From positions 1 through 64,000 of the forward strand of contig NZ_WRPM01000005.1 of assembly GCF_009758175.1 (NCBI RefSeq): a stretch of 64,000 bases of DNA, in the 5' to 3' direction. Source of the DNA: Nesterenkonia alkaliphila (GTDB taxonomy: Bacteria; Actinomycetota; Actinomycetes; Actinomycetales; Micrococcaceae). Under the pieces are notes generated by a model, which saw only the letters and a program-made list of their open reading frames with translations, made no database searches and had not been told where the DNA came from. Numbering within the stretch: position 1 is the stretch's first letter; each line of letters starts with the position of its first letter. The position numbers and the translations under genes are program-made. Shown here piece after piece: positions 25,350 to 35,055 of this stretch.

Positions 25350-26840
25350 TGCGACCTGTTCTGCGGGCTCCATCACATGCAGGTGCAGGCGCCGTGCAGC
25401 CTCGGCCAGCGATCCGGTCAGTGAAGGGTAGACGGTGAATGTGGAGGCCACGTCATCCACATGCAGCTTATGGGTCACCGCCAGGGCCAGCGGGTAGATC
25501 AGCTCCGAGGCGCGGGGGGCCACCACCACGGCCCCAATCACCGTGCCGGAGCCCCGCCGGGCGAAGATCTTCACAAACCCGTCCCGGATGTTCATCATCT
25601 TGGCCCGAGGATTGGTGGTCAGATCCAACTTGACCACATCAGCCTGGTACTTGCCGGAGTCCACCTGCGCCTGGGTCACGCCTACAGTGGCGATCTCCGG
25701 GGAGGTGAACACATTGGAGGCCACCCGGTGCAGCTGCAGCGGCTTGACCGCACCGCCCTGCATATGGGCCACTGCGATCCGCCCCTGCATGGCCGCCACG
25801 GAGGCCAGCGGGAACAGTCCGGTGCAGTCCCCGGCGGCGTAGATATTGGTGGCGGTAGTCCGGGAGACAGTGTCCACCCGAATATGCCCGGAGCTGATGG
25901 TCTCCACCCCACACTCGTCCAGGCCCAGGTCAGCGGTGTTGGGGATCCCGCCCACTGCCATCAAGCAGTGCGAACCCTCCAGCACACGGCCGTCGTTGAG
26001 GGTGACCCGCACCCCGTTCTCGGTCCGCTCAGCGGACTCCGCCCGAGCCCGGGCAGCCACCTTGACCCCCACCCGTTTGAAGGCGTTCTCCAATACGGTG
26101 GCCGCATCGGGATCCTCACCGGGCAGCACCTGGTCGCGTGAGGAGACCAGGGTGACCTCAGCGCCGAGCCGGCGATAGGCCGAGGCGAATTCGGCTCCGG
26201 TCACCCCGGAGCCCACCACGATCATGTGCTCAGGAACCTCGGTGAGGTTATACGCCTGGGTCCAGTTCAGGATGCGCTCGCCGTCGGGCACTGCGCTGGG
26301 CAGCTCCCGGGGGTGTGCGCCGGTGGCCAGGATCACCGCATCAGCCTGCACCACCTGGGTCTCACCGGTAGGGGCGGTGACCTGGACATCATGCGGGGGC
26401 ACCAGCCTGCCCCGGCCGGGAAGGATCCGCACGCCGGCGGACTCCAGGGAGGCATGGATGTCCCGGGACTGAGTCTCGGCCAGCTTCAGCAGACGCTCAT
26501 TGACCTTGGAGAAGTCCGCCCAGGCCTCGGTCTCGTAGAAGTCATCCCCTGCGGAGCCGCCGAACCGGACCCCGAATGCTGTGGAGGCGTTGACCCGGCG
26601 CATCGCATCAGCAGTGGCGATAAGGGTCTTGGAGGGCACCACATCGGTGAGCACCGCAGAGCCGCCCATGCCCTTGTCCTCAATGATCGTCACCTCCGCG
26701 CCGGCGTCTGCGGCCACCATGGCCGCCTCATAGCCACCGGGGCCGCCGCCGATGATGGCGACGCGATCAGGGGCAAAACGCTTGGCTGGGTTCGCAGGAG
26801 TCATACCGCCATTGTTGCCCACGTGGTGCGGTGCTGTCAT
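25347..26840 (-). CDS. NAD(P)H-quinone dehydrogenase, LpdA-like flavoprotein
   Basis: 497 residues from GTG/ATG region 26840; ATG 26804 is an alternative just before the FAD domain. VAIIGGGPGGYEAAMVAADAG is the FAD Rossmann motif, IVVGSGVTGAEFASAYRRLG the NAD(P) motif, and YAAGDCTGLFPLASVAAMQG the second FAD site. The disulfide redox motif CxxxxC of lipoamide dehydrogenases is replaced by GGSAVLTDVVPSK, as in mycobacterial LpdA (Rv3303c), so this is a quinone or disulfide-independent reductase. It is divergent from the membrane protein gene at 26959. Confidence 0.88.
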   Translation of the reverse strand: MTAPHHVGNNGGMTPANPAKRFAPDRVAIIGGGPGGYEAAMVAADAGAEVTIIEDKGMGGSAVLTDVVPSKTLIATADAMRRVNASTAFGVRFGGSAGDDFYETEAWADFSKVNERLLKLAETQSRDIHASLESAGVRILPGRGRLVPPHDVQVTAPTGETQVVQADAVILATGAHPRELPSAVPDGERILNWTQAYNLTEVPEHMIVVGSGVTGAEFASAYRRLGAEVTLVSSRDQVLPGEDPDAATVLENAFKRVGVKVAARARAESAERTENGVRVTLNDGRVLEGSHCLMAVGGIPNTADLGLDECGVETISSGHIRVDTVSRTTATNIYAAGDCTGLFPLASVAAMQGRIAVAHMQGGAVKPLQLHRVASNVFTSPEIATVGVTQAQVDSGKYQADVVKLDLTTNPRAKMMNIRDGFVKIFARRGSGTVIGAVVVAPRASELIYPLALAVTHKLHVDDVASTFTVYPSLTGSLAEAARRLHLHVMEPAEQVA

Positions 26841-26958
26841 AGAGGTTCGTGTTTATGTCAAAGGTTTCGCCCCGCCATCCGTTACCCTGGATCAATCAGC
26901 GGCACCCCCGCCGCACCAGAGCTGAACTGACCGAATTCAGGGCAGGTGGAGACCACTT

Positions 26959-28074
26959 ATGATGCTGGGCCTCCGGCTGACACCAGCTGGAATCATCGAG
27001 ATGATCCCGAGTCTGCCCATTCACTCGTCAGTGCTCATCCCTCTGGTCGCCGGGCTCTTCCTGGCGGCGCTGGTACTCCGGGCCCAACGGCTGCCTCGGC
27101 AGCAGTTACCGCAGAATCCGGGGCTGACCACGCGTCAGGCCCGGGCCGCACGCAGGTATGTGCAGCGTAGCCGCACCCGGCGCGCAGCACCTCCTGCAGC
27201 GGAGCACACAGAGACTAGAGGGGCACAGATGACCGCCAGGAACGATGTGAACAACGACGGCTCCCGATCGAGCCGAGAGAAGACCGGTGCTCGCATCGAG
27301 TCTTCCGAGGCGATTGAGGGCGTGAGCGCCGGAGGCGCGAACGCCGCCAGCACCAGCGCAGGCTTCACCATCCACTGGGGCCGCACCCTCCTGGCCCTGG
27401 TCGGAGCCCTGGCGCTGCTGGGCATGCTCGGCACCGGGCTGCTGGCCCCCTTCACCGCCGCAGTGACCTGGGCCGCCCCTGCACTCTGCGCTGCGGTGCT
27501 GGTGCTGAGCCTGATCAGCCTGCAGGTCACCGCAGCGGCACGCCGGCGGAGCAAGCGCCGGGCACGTGTGGAGCAGGCCATGGCCGAGGCAATGAACGCC
27601 TCCCCAGAGGTCGCCGCCGAGGTGGCGCAGCGCCAGCGCAGTGCTGCAGCAGCCGCCGCCGGACTCGGTATCGAGCCCGCCCGCCCGGGGCAGCTCTTCG
27701 ACGCACTCAGCGCAGCCGGCGGCAAGGGTGGCCCCGATTCGCTGATCAACCATGACGCCGACGGCCTGCCGGACAGCGCCGAACGGCTCTTCGGGGACAA
27801 GAAACCCACGGCAGATCCGGTGTTCTTCGACCAGTCCGCCGCTGAGCCCTGGGAGCTCCGGGAGGTGCCGGCAGCCAAATACATGGTCGCGGAGAAGGCT
27901 GAGCGCCCCGAGCCGGAGGAGCTGGAGCAGCCCGAGCCTGCCCCAGCCAGCAGCGTGAAACTCAAACAGCCGGCCGCCGCGAGCCCGCAGCAGCCCAGCG
28001 AGCAGACCGGAGAGCAGACCACAGCCAAGCAGCAGCTGAACCTGGACTCTGTGCTGGCTCGCCGCCGCGCCTGA
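26959..28074 (+). CDS. Hypothetical membrane protein
   Basis: 371 residues from the first of two adjacent ATGs, with GGTGGA upstream. One N-terminal hydrophobic segment (about 25-43) is followed by a basic stretch rich in Arg. Two central membrane segments (about 135-155 and 158-180) come next, then a long Ala/Glu/Pro-rich cytoplasmic-type tail. No recognised domain. The phosphotransferase-like gene follows 13 nt later, so they may be co-transcribed. Confidence 0.7.
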   Translation: MMLGLRLTPAGIIEMIPSLPIHSSVLIPLVAGLFLAALVLRAQRLPRQQLPQNPGLTTRQARAARRYVQRSRTRRAAPPAAEHTETRGAQMTARNDVNNDGSRSSREKTGARIESSEAIEGVSAGGANAASTSAGFTIHWGRTLLALVGALALLGMLGTGLLAPFTAAVTWAAPALCAAVLVLSLISLQVTAAARRRSKRRARVEQAMAEAMNASPEVAAEVAQRQRSAAAAAAGLGIEPARPGQLFDALSAAGGKGGPDSLINHDADGLPDSAERLFGDKKPTADPVFFDQSAAEPWELREVPAAKYMVAEKAERPEPEELEQPEPAPASSVKLKQPAAASPQQPSEQTGEQTTAKQQLNLDSVLARRRA

Positions 28075-28087
28075 GCTTCGGCATTCG

Positions 28088-29353
28088 ATGTCTTCCCTGA
28101 ACGGGCCGCCCGCAGCGCCGCGTGCCGCCCCGGCCCTGGGCCGGACCCAGCAGGAGATCGCCCAGCTGGACTTCCTGCAGTCCGACCAGGTGCACCCGAT
28201 CATTGCCGCGGCGGTGCTGCCGCAGGATCTGGGCACTCCCCAGATCACCATGGAGGCCCTACAGCACCGTCCCGGCGCCGGGGTCACCGGCATCTACCGG
28301 GTGCTGGGCCGAGAGGACCTCTACGCCGGGGTCTCCACCGAACGCATCGGCAACGATCCCGCCCAGGTTCACCGTGCCGAGACCGAGCACGGGCCGCTGA
28401 GCATCTGGGTGCACCCCCAGGACCCAGCCCTGCCGGGCCTGCCGCTGGCCACCGACCCCACTCGGGTGGCCGCCACCTGGGGGCGCGGCGCGCAGCTGAC
28501 CAGCCTGGAGACCATCAGCTACCGTCCGCTGCGCCGGGCCGTGATCGCCGCTGACTTCTCCGATGGGCGCAGGCTCTACCTCAAAGTGCTGCGCGGCTCA
28601 CGTGCGGCAGACCTCTACGCCCGGCACCGACTGCTGCTCGATGCCGGACTGCCGGCTCCGGTGCCGGTCTCCGAACCCATCCACGACGTCGTCGCCCTCC
28701 AGCAGGGGACCGGATACTCATTGGCCGAGCACTTCCTGGCCGATGGGGCGGCCGCAGTCCGGCCCCAGGACTTCCTGGAGCTGCTCGATGCGATGCCCGC
28801 TGAGGTGATGGCCCTGCCCGCACGCGATGCCTGGACCGACAGGCTCTCTGCCTACGCCTCGGCAGCAGTCTCCGCCCTGCCCGAGGCAGAGCACCGGATC
28901 CGGCGCCTGGAGGAGGAAGTGCTGGCTGCGCTGCCCGCCACCGACCGCGGTGCTGTGGTGCCCACCCACGGGGACTTCTACGAGGCGAACCTGCTGATGG
29001 ACGGACCGCGGATCTCATGCCTGCTGGATGTGGACTCCCTGGGCCCCGGGCACCGGGTGGACGATCTGGCCTGCTTCCTGGGACATCTGGCGGTGCTGCC
29101 CGCAGTGGACTCCCGATACCTGCATGCCCCGGCCGCCTTTGACCGGTTCACCCGGGCCTTCGCCGGCGGCGTTGATCCGGAGGGTCTGCGCATCCGCAGC
29201 GCCTCGGTGGCGCTCTCCCTGGTCTCCGGAGCCCGCGATGCCCGCCGGCCCGGCTGGCAGGCTCAGGCCGATCACCGGCTGCGCTGCGCCGAGGTGCTGC
29301 TGGGCCTCACTCCGGCCGCTGGTGATCTTCCGAGTTGGCCAGCTGCGCTCTGA
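28088..29353 (+). CDS. Phosphotransferase family protein (maltokinase/APH-like)
   Basis: 421 residues. The protein-kinase-like catalytic loop VPTHGDFYEANLLMDG (HGDxxxxN) and the metal-binding CLLDVDSLGPGHRVDDLACF are clear. The N-terminal half resembles maltokinase-type regions (EISYRPLRRAVIAA lysine strand region). The substrate is unknown; sugar or amino-alcohol kinases are possible. No Shine-Dalgarno sequence is visible. The 3' end overlaps the convergent TPR gene by 47 nt. Confidence 0.82.
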   Translation: MSSLNGPPAAPRAAPALGRTQQEIAQLDFLQSDQVHPIIAAAVLPQDLGTPQITMEALQHRPGAGVTGIYRVLGREDLYAGVSTERIGNDPAQVHRAETEHGPLSIWVHPQDPALPGLPLATDPTRVAATWGRGAQLTSLETISYRPLRRAVIAADFSDGRRLYLKVLRGSRAADLYARHRLLLDAGLPAPVPVSEPIHDVVALQQGTGYSLAEHFLADGAAAVRPQDFLELLDAMPAEVMALPARDAWTDRLSAYASAAVSALPEAEHRIRRLEEEVLAALPATDRGAVVPTHGDFYEANLLMDGPRISCLLDVDSLGPGHRVDDLACFLGHLAVLPAVDSRYLHAPAAFDRFTRAFAGGVDPEGLRIRSASVALSLVSGARDARRPGWQAQADHRLRCAEVLLGLTPAAGDLPSWPAAL

Positions 29354-31097
29354 GCCGCTCCAGTTCGGCACCCACTAGGGCGGCGTCGTCGTCCCTGCCC
29401 ATCTCCCGCAGCGCCTCGACCCTGCCCTCCAATGAGGTCACCAGCAGCGGGTCGGAGATCTCCCGCTCGTCAGCGGCCATCCGGAACAGCGCCTCGGCCT
29501 CCTGAGCCTGGTTCATCTGCAGCAGCACAGTGGCTGCGAAGATCTCTGCATCAGCGGCAGCCTCCTCATCTCCGGAAGCAGCGAAACCGTCGGCAGCCTC
29601 CAGGGCAGCAGCCACCGCCTCGTTGCCGCGGCCCAGGGCGGTCAGCGAACGGGCCTTGGTATCGGTGATATCGGCTCGCTGCCAGTCGGTGCCGTGCTCG
29701 GCCACGATCTGCATAGCCCGGTCCAGGTACTGCAGACCAGCCTCCTCCTCATGCCTGCACAGCAGATGGCCCAGCGAGTGCAGGGCCTGCAGCAGCATCA
29801 GCGGATCGGTCTCCTCGCCCTGATCAGCCAATTTCAGCCCCTGCTCATAGTGGGTGCGGGCAGCCTCAACCCGGTCCAGGGAGGCCGCCAATGCCCCAGC
29901 GGCCAGATGGGCGCGGGCTGCCTCGTCCACCTCCTGGGCGGCAATGAACTGCTTGGCCGCCTCGTTCCAGTGGGCCATGGCCTCCAAGGGGCGCTTCTGC
30001 TGGGTCACCGCATGGCCCAGACCCATCAGCGCCCGGCCCCGAGTCGAATGGTCACTGTCCGCTCCGGTGAGCCGGAGGCTGAGCGCATCGAGTACCTTCT
30101 CAGCCTCGGCATGGTGGTCCATCTCCAGCAGCTGCTGGCCCAGGGCCAGGCTGAGCATCCGCGACTCGGCGAACTCGCCCAGCTCAGCCTGCTGCACCGC
30201 GACCCGCCAAGCCAGCACAGCGGTCTCATCCTGATCGGTGCCCGAGGTGATTCCGGCCAGCAGTGCCGCCGCCGAGGCCGCCCCCTTACGCACCCCACAG
30301 GCGGCGTAGAGCTCCACGGCGGTGATCGCATCCGCAGCAGCCTCAGCCATCCGCTCGGCCTGATAGTGCACAGTGGCGCGCAGCATAGCCATCGCCCCGC
30401 GCACTGCTCGGTTTGCCGGAGCCGCCAGAACCTTCTGGGCGGTCTGCAGCGCAGCCTCGGAATCCTCGCAGAGCAGCTGGGCGTGGGCCAGGAACATCCG
30501 CGCCCCGGCCAGGGCCTGGTCCCGGTCCAGGGCCTGCAGAATCTCGCAGGCCTCGGTCACCAGCGGCAGAGCCGCCTCGGGGCCCTCATCGTGCAGGCTG
30601 CGCACCGCCAGCGAGCTGAGCACATCGGCACGCTCCACACTGGGCCCGGTGCCATCATCAAGCTCCTCGGCCATCCGGCGCAGAATCTCGGCCTCCACCC
30701 GGTCCGGCTCGCGCAGCAGCATCGGACCCAGCTGAGCCTCCACATCGGCCTGCCGGGTGCGTCCCAAGCTGCGCAGCAGTTCAATCCGCTCCCGCAGGAA
30801 CGGAGCAGACAACCCGGACTCCCCGCGCATCTCGTGGACTCCGGAGAGGATCCGCAGCAGCATCAGCCGGTTCTCCGGATTCTGGGAGCCGGGAGCGCTG
30901 AGCCCCCGCTCGGCAGCCTCAGCGGCGGCAGCATACCGTTCCCCATAGGCGGCCTCATAGGCCAGATCCACCCAGCCGCGGGCGGTCTGTGCCTCATCCG
31001 GGGCCCCGGGTGGGTGCTGCAGCAAGCTGTGCAGACGGGTGCTCAGCGGGGCCGAGCCGGGAATCTCGACGGGCAGGTCAACAGATTCGCCTCTCAT
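29307..31097 (-). CDS. Tetratricopeptide-repeat protein
   Basis: 596 residues from ATG 31097. It is almost entirely alpha-helical TPR-like units with repeated Ala/Leu/Glu pairs, for example AEILRRMAEELDD, ALMGLGHAVTQQKRPLEAMAHW and the C-terminal AEALFRMAADEREI. No catalytic domain. A scaffold or regulatory role is likely; partner unknown. The upstream in-frame extension is Gly/Ser-rich and antisense to the lipoprotein promoter, so it was not used. A TATCCT box 7 nt upstream makes the message leaderless. Confidence 0.83.
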   Translation of the reverse strand: MRGESVDLPVEIPGSAPLSTRLHSLLQHPPGAPDEAQTARGWVDLAYEAAYGERYAAAAEAAERGLSAPGSQNPENRLMLLRILSGVHEMRGESGLSAPFLRERIELLRSLGRTRQADVEAQLGPMLLREPDRVEAEILRRMAEELDDGTGPSVERADVLSSLAVRSLHDEGPEAALPLVTEACEILQALDRDQALAGARMFLAHAQLLCEDSEAALQTAQKVLAAPANRAVRGAMAMLRATVHYQAERMAEAAADAITAVELYAACGVRKGAASAAALLAGITSGTDQDETAVLAWRVAVQQAELGEFAESRMLSLALGQQLLEMDHHAEAEKVLDALSLRLTGADSDHSTRGRALMGLGHAVTQQKRPLEAMAHWNEAAKQFIAAQEVDEAARAHLAAGALAASLDRVEAARTHYEQGLKLADQGEETDPLMLLQALHSLGHLLCRHEEEAGLQYLDRAMQIVAEHGTDWQRADITDTKARSLTALGRGNEAVAAALEAADGFAASGDEEAAADAEIFAATVLLQMNQAQEAEALFRMAADEREISDPLLVTSLEGRVEALREMGRDDDAALVGAELERLRAQLANSEDHQRPE

Positions 31098-31104
31098 CTT
31101 CCCC

Positions 31105-31110
31105 AGGATA
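31105..31110 (-). promoter_or_regulatory. Leaderless -10 box for TPR gene
   Basis: Minus-strand TATCCT ends 7 nt before ATG 31097. It faces the divergent box at 31131, only 20 bp away. Confidence 0.55.
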
Positions 31111-31130
31111 AACCCGCTCTGCGGCAGACG

Positions 31131-31136
31131 TAGAAT
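31131..31136 (+). promoter_or_regulatory. Leaderless -10 box for lipoprotein gene
   Basis: TAGAAT ends 7 nt before ATG 31144. Confidence 0.55.
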
Positions 31137-31143
31137 ATCCACC

Positions 31144-32229
31144 ATGACGTTGAAGCACAGGTCCGAGCCTTCGCCTGTGCACCGAAGCACCCCCCGGCAC
31201 TCCCTCGCAGCCGCCCTGACCGCCGGGCTGCTGCTGGCAGGCTGTTCCGAGCCGCCGCCGCCTGCACCTGAGCCCACCGGTGAGGATCTGGAACGGGCCT
31301 GGCGGGTAGCCGTGGGTGAGGACGCACTCGATCAGACCATCGCCTATATCTATGCCATGGCGCTGAACTCCCATGAGGTCCCCACTGTGGTGGTGGAGTA
31401 TGAGGATGCCACCGCCGCTGAGCTGGCCAGCTCACTGGGTGAGCCTGCCACTGAGCCGCAGCCTACCGAGGCGGCGACCGGGGCCCCGGAGGAGGGCGCT
31501 GACGAGATCATCGATGACCGCTATGAGCTGGTGCTCGCCCGCACCATGCCGCTGGCCCAGGAGCTGGACCCCGCCGGCTACGCGGAGCTGACCACCCCGG
31601 AAGCAGGCAGCGGCCTGGGCCCGGCCGCCGAGCCCGCAGAGCTGATCGAGCTGGTGGAGACTGGGCTGGCTGAGGCCGAGCTGCTGGAACCCACCAGTGC
31701 GGTGCTGCGCAGCAGCCTGCTCATCACCTCCATCACCGCCACCAGTTATGAGGTCGACGGCACCGAGGACTCTGATCTGGATACCCTGGCGGAGACCTGC
31801 TCCGAGCTGAGCATCGGAGTCACCGCCGAGCTGCCGGAGGCCGGCCCGCTGCTGGAGAGCACCTACGGCTGCCTGCCCGAGGAGATCCGCACCGGCGCTG
31901 AGGATGAGCTGCTTGAGCTGCTGATCACCGCAGAGCTCGACGCCGCCGTGATCACCACCAGCCACCCGGGCGCCCAGGAGCATGCGCTGATCTCCGTAGA
32001 GGATGCGCGCCGGGCCTTCCCGCAGGACCAATACGCCCCGGTAGCATCCTCCCGGATCGTTGACGATATCCCCCTAGTGGTGGAGGAGATCTCCGGGGCG
32101 CTCGACGAGGAGGCGCTGCTCACCCTGCGTCAGCTGATATACGGTGCAGAGGGCCTGACCTCGGAGGAGGCTGCCGTCTATTGGCTGGTCGAGGAAGGCT
32201 TCTTGGCTGAGCCGGAGGGCTGGGGCTAG
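31144..32229 (+). CDS. Lipoprotein, glycine-betaine-binding (OpuAC)-like
   Basis: 361 residues. The signal peptide ends in the lipobox LLLAGC, so the mature protein is membrane-anchored outside the cell. The C-terminal part, APVASSRIVDDIPLVVEEIS then EEALLTLRQLIYG and EEAAVYWLVEEGFL, follows the last lobe of OpuAC/ProX-type betaine-binding proteins. The linker after the lipobox is Pro/Glu-rich. No ABC permease or ATPase is adjacent, so it may be an orphan receptor or have diverged in role. Confidence 0.75.
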   Translation: MTLKHRSEPSPVHRSTPRHSLAAALTAGLLLAGCSEPPPPAPEPTGEDLERAWRVAVGEDALDQTIAYIYAMALNSHEVPTVVVEYEDATAAELASSLGEPATEPQPTEAATGAPEEGADEIIDDRYELVLARTMPLAQELDPAGYAELTTPEAGSGLGPAAEPAELIELVETGLAEAELLEPTSAVLRSSLLITSITATSYEVDGTEDSDLDTLAETCSELSIGVTAELPEAGPLLESTYGCLPEEIRTGAEDELLELLITAELDAAVITTSHPGAQEHALISVEDARRAFPQDQYAPVASSRIVDDIPLVVEEISGALDEEALLTLRQLIYGAEGLTSEEAAVYWLVEEGFLAEPEGWG

Positions 32230-32283
32230 GACCACTGCGTGTGAGATTCGTGGATTGTTGACAATGTGAGGCAGAATCTCATC

Positions 32284-33537
32284 ATGGAGGAATTCGAGGA
32301 CTTCACCCAGGCGCATAAGCTGCGCAATGTCCGCTACGACGTGCGCGGACCGATCGCCGAGGAGGCCGCTCGGCTGGAGCGGGCCGGGCACCGAATCACC
32401 AAGCTGAACATCGGCAATATGGCACCCTTCGGCTTCGAAGCCCCTGACGCGATCATGATGGACATGATCAAACACCTGCCCACCGCGCAGGGCTACTCCG
32501 ACTCCGCCGGTATCTACTCGGCGCGCACTGCAGTAGCCCAGTACTACCAGACCAAAGGCATGAAAGACGCCCAGGTCGAGGACGTCTACCTGGGCAACGG
32601 GGTCTCAGAACTGATCACCATCACCCTCCAGGCCCTGATCAACCCCGGTGACGAGATCCTCATCCCCACCCCCGACTACCCCCTGTGGACCGGTCTGACG
32701 GCCCTCTACCAGGGCATTCCGGTCCACTACATCTGCAACGAGTCCAACCGCTGGTGGCCGGATCCGGAGGAGATTGAGTCCAAAGTCACCGACCGGACCA
32801 AGGCCCTGGTGCTGATCAACCCGAACAACCCCACCGGCGCGGTCTACCCCCGGGAGATCCTCGAGGCGATCGTCGACATCTGCCGCCGGCACAACCTGAT
32901 GCTGCTGGCAGATGAGATCTACGAGAAGATCATCTACGACGGCGCCGAGATGATCAACGCCTGCACCCTCTCCGACGACGTCTTCACCATCACCTATTCA
33001 GGGCTCTCCAAGACCTGGCGGGTGGCCGGCTACCGCTCAGGATGGATGTACATCTCCGGGCCCAAACACCGGGCCAAGAACTACCTGGAGGGCCTGCAGC
33101 TGATGTCCAATCTGCGGATGTGCCCCAATGTGCCCGGCCAGCACGCGGTGCAGACCGCCCTGGGCGGCTACCAGTCCATCGAGGAGTTCATCACCCCGGG
33201 TGGGCGGCTCTACGAACAGCGCAACACCGCCTATAAGCTGCTTTCCGAGATTGAGGGGGTCCAGGTGACCCAGATGGATGGGGCCATGTACCTCTTTCCG
33301 CGGCTGGATCCGGAAATCTACCCCATTGAGAATGACGAGGCCTTCGTCATCGAGCTGCTGCGTCAACAGAGGATCCTGGTCTCTCACGGCAGAGCCTTCA
33401 ACTGGATTGATGATCAGCACTTCCGGCTGGTCACGCTGCCCGCGGTGGAGGAGCTCGAAGAGGCCGTCAGCGGCATCGCACAGTTCCTGGCCGACTACCG
33501 CGACGCGTTTGCGAAACCTGCTCTGACAACTCGTTGA
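32284..33537 (+). CDS. PLP-dependent aminotransferase class I/II (AlaA-like), copy 1
   Basis: 417 residues from ATG 32284; an in-frame GTG at 32266 is possible. Fold-type I aminotransferase: [30 protein letters not shown] (substrate/PLP Asn), LADEIYEKIIYDG (Asp to PLP nitrogen), and [17 protein letters not shown] (Schiff-base Lys). It resembles AlaA-type glutamate-pyruvate aminotransferases, which make alanine. The next gene is a close paralogue only 19 nt away. Confidence 0.92.
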   Translation: MEEFEDFTQAHKLRNVRYDVRGPIAEEAARLERAGHRITKLNIGNMAPFGFEAPDAIMMDMIKHLPTAQGYSDSAGIYSARTAVAQYYQTKGMKDAQVEDVYLGNGVSELITITLQALINPGDEILIPTPDYPLWTGLTALYQGIPVHYICNESNRWWPDPEEIESKVTDRTKALVLINPNNPTGAVYPREILEAIVDICRRHNLMLLADEIYEKIIYDGAEMINACTLSDDVFTITYSGLSKTWRVAGYRSGWMYISGPKHRAKNYLEGLQLMSNLRMCPNVPGQHAVQTALGGYQSIEEFITPGGRLYEQRNTAYKLLSEIEGVQVTQMDGAMYLFPRLDPEIYPIENDEAFVIELLRQQRILVSHGRAFNWIDDQHFRLVTLPAVEELEEAVSGIAQFLADYRDAFAKPALTTR

Positions 33538-33556
33538 TCTAGTGCATGATGTTGGG

Positions 33557-34795
33557 ATGCAGCATTTCGCCGAGGAGTTTCGCCAGTCGCCCAAGCTCGC
33601 TGAGGTCCGTTATGACGTGCGGGGTCCGATTGCGCAGGAGGCCGCCCGGTTGGAGCGGGCCGGGCATTACATCACACGCCTGAATATCGGTAATCCGGCA
33701 CCGTTTGGTTTCGAGGCCCCGGAAGCGGTGCTGCGGCATATGATTGCTGAGCTTCCCACCGCGCAGGGTTATTCGGACTCTCAGGGAATCTATTCGGCCA
33801 GACTGGCGGTGGCGCACTACTATCAGGCCCGTGGTCTGGCCGCCACGCCGGAGGATGTGTGGCTGGGCAACGGGGTCTCGGAGCTGATCTCGATGGTGCT
33901 GACCGCGCTGATCGCCCCCGGCGATGAGATCCTGATCCCGGCTCCGGACTACCCGTTGTGGACCGGAGCCACCAAGCTGGCCGGGGGCACACCGGTGCAT
34001 TATGTCTGCGATGAGGACAATCACTGGTGGCCGGATCCGGAGGAGATCGAGTCCAAGGTCACCGACCGGACCAAGGCTTTGGTGCTGATTAACCCGAACA
34101 ACCCCACCGGCGCGGTCTATCCCCGGGAGATCATCGAGGCGATGGCTGATATCTGCCGCCGGCACAACCTCATGCTGCTGGCCGATGAGATCTACGAGAA
34201 CATCGTCTTCGACGGGGCGCAGATGGTCAACGCGGCGGCAGTGGCTGATGATGTGTTGACTGTGACGTTCTCGGGCCTGTCGAAGACGTGGCGGGTGGCT
34301 GGGTTCCGTTCGGGGTGGATCTATGTCTCCGGGCCCAGGCACCGGGCTAAGAATTATCTCGAAGGCCTGAACCTGCTGATGAACATGCGCATGTGTGCCA
34401 ATGTTCCGGCTCAGCATGCGATCCAGGCGGCGCTGGGGGGCTTTCAGTCGATCGAGGAGCTGATCCTGCCCGGGGGCAGGCTCTATGAGCAGTCCCAGAC
34501 TGCGCACCGGCTGCTGGCGGGGATTGAGGGGGTCACAGTGGAGAAGGCTGCCGGGGCTCTCTACCTGTTTCCGCGCCTGGATCCGGAGCTATATCCCATT
34601 GAGGATGATGAGGCGTTCGTCATCGAGCTGCTGCGGCAGAAGAAGATTCTGCTCTCACATGGCCGAGCCTTCAACTGGGAGGACACCCAGCACCTGCGTG
34701 TGGTGACCCTGCCCAGTGTGGAGGACCTGGAGACCGCCATCGGGCACATCGGCGACTTCCTCGCCGACTACCGCAGCACCGCAGCGGCCCGTTAG
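33557..34795 (+). CDS. PLP-dependent aminotransferase class I/II (AlaA-like), copy 2
   Basis: 412 residues from ATG 33557; GTG 33542 is the other option. All motifs of copy 1 recur: [45 protein letters not shown] with the PLP Lys. The two proteins are alike along their whole length and share long identical blocks around the PLP region. They differ in the early loop ([11 protein letters not shown] against LERAGHRITKL) and the C-terminus. An extended TGCATGAT box 6 nt before ATG 33557 may give copy 2 its own leaderless promoter. Ends overlap convergent xseB by 4 nt. Confidence 0.92.
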   Translation: MQHFAEEFRQSPKLAEVRYDVRGPIAQEAARLERAGHYITRLNIGNPAPFGFEAPEAVLRHMIAELPTAQGYSDSQGIYSARLAVAHYYQARGLAATPEDVWLGNGVSELISMVLTALIAPGDEILIPAPDYPLWTGATKLAGGTPVHYVCDEDNHWWPDPEEIESKVTDRTKALVLINPNNPTGAVYPREIIEAMADICRRHNLMLLADEIYENIVFDGAQMVNAAAVADDVLTVTFSGLSKTWRVAGFRSGWIYVSGPRHRAKNYLEGLNLLMNMRMCANVPAQHAIQAALGGFQSIEELILPGGRLYEQSQTAHRLLAGIEGVTVEKAAGALYLFPRLDPELYPIEDDEAFVIELLRQKKILLSHGRAFNWEDTQHLRVVTLPSVEDLETAIGHIGDFLADYRSTAAAR

Positions 34796-35055
34796 GCCTC
34801 AGACTCCAGGCTGGCGCGGACCTCCTCCAACCTGGCGTTGGCCCCGTCCAGCCACCGCTCGCAGCGGTCAGCCAGAGCCTCGCCGCGCTGCCAGAGCGCC
34901 AGGGACTCCTCCAACGGTGCACCGCCGGCCTCGAGCTTGGCGACCACGGCCACCAGTTCATCCCTGGCCTGCTCGTAGCTGAGCTGCTCAATATCATCGG
35001 TCTGGGCCTCGGAAAACTCGTTCACTGTGTCATTTCCTGCGGGCTCACTCATCAT
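34792..35055 (-). CDS. xseB: Exodeoxyribonuclease VII small subunit
   Basis: 87 residues. The core helix pair [20 protein letters not shown] then [20 protein letters not shown] is diagnostic of XseB, which binds XseA to form the single-strand-specific exonuclease VII. Start ATGs at 35055 and 35052 follow AAGGAGT inside the end of xseA, and the genes overlap by 11 nt, typical of translational coupling. Confidence 0.95.
   Translation of the reverse strand: MMSEPAGNDTVNEFSEAQTDDIEQLSYEQARDELVAVVAKLEAGGAPLEESLALWQRGEALADRCERWLDGANARLEEVRASLESEA

Noticed and set aside
27106-28293. 395-codon minus-strand frame over the membrane-protein gene
   Set aside because: Crosses two plus-strand genes and has no family features.
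29694-31133. 479-codon frame antisense to the TPR protein
   Set aside because: Gln/Gly/Leu-rich shadow of repetitive TPR codons; no start signal.
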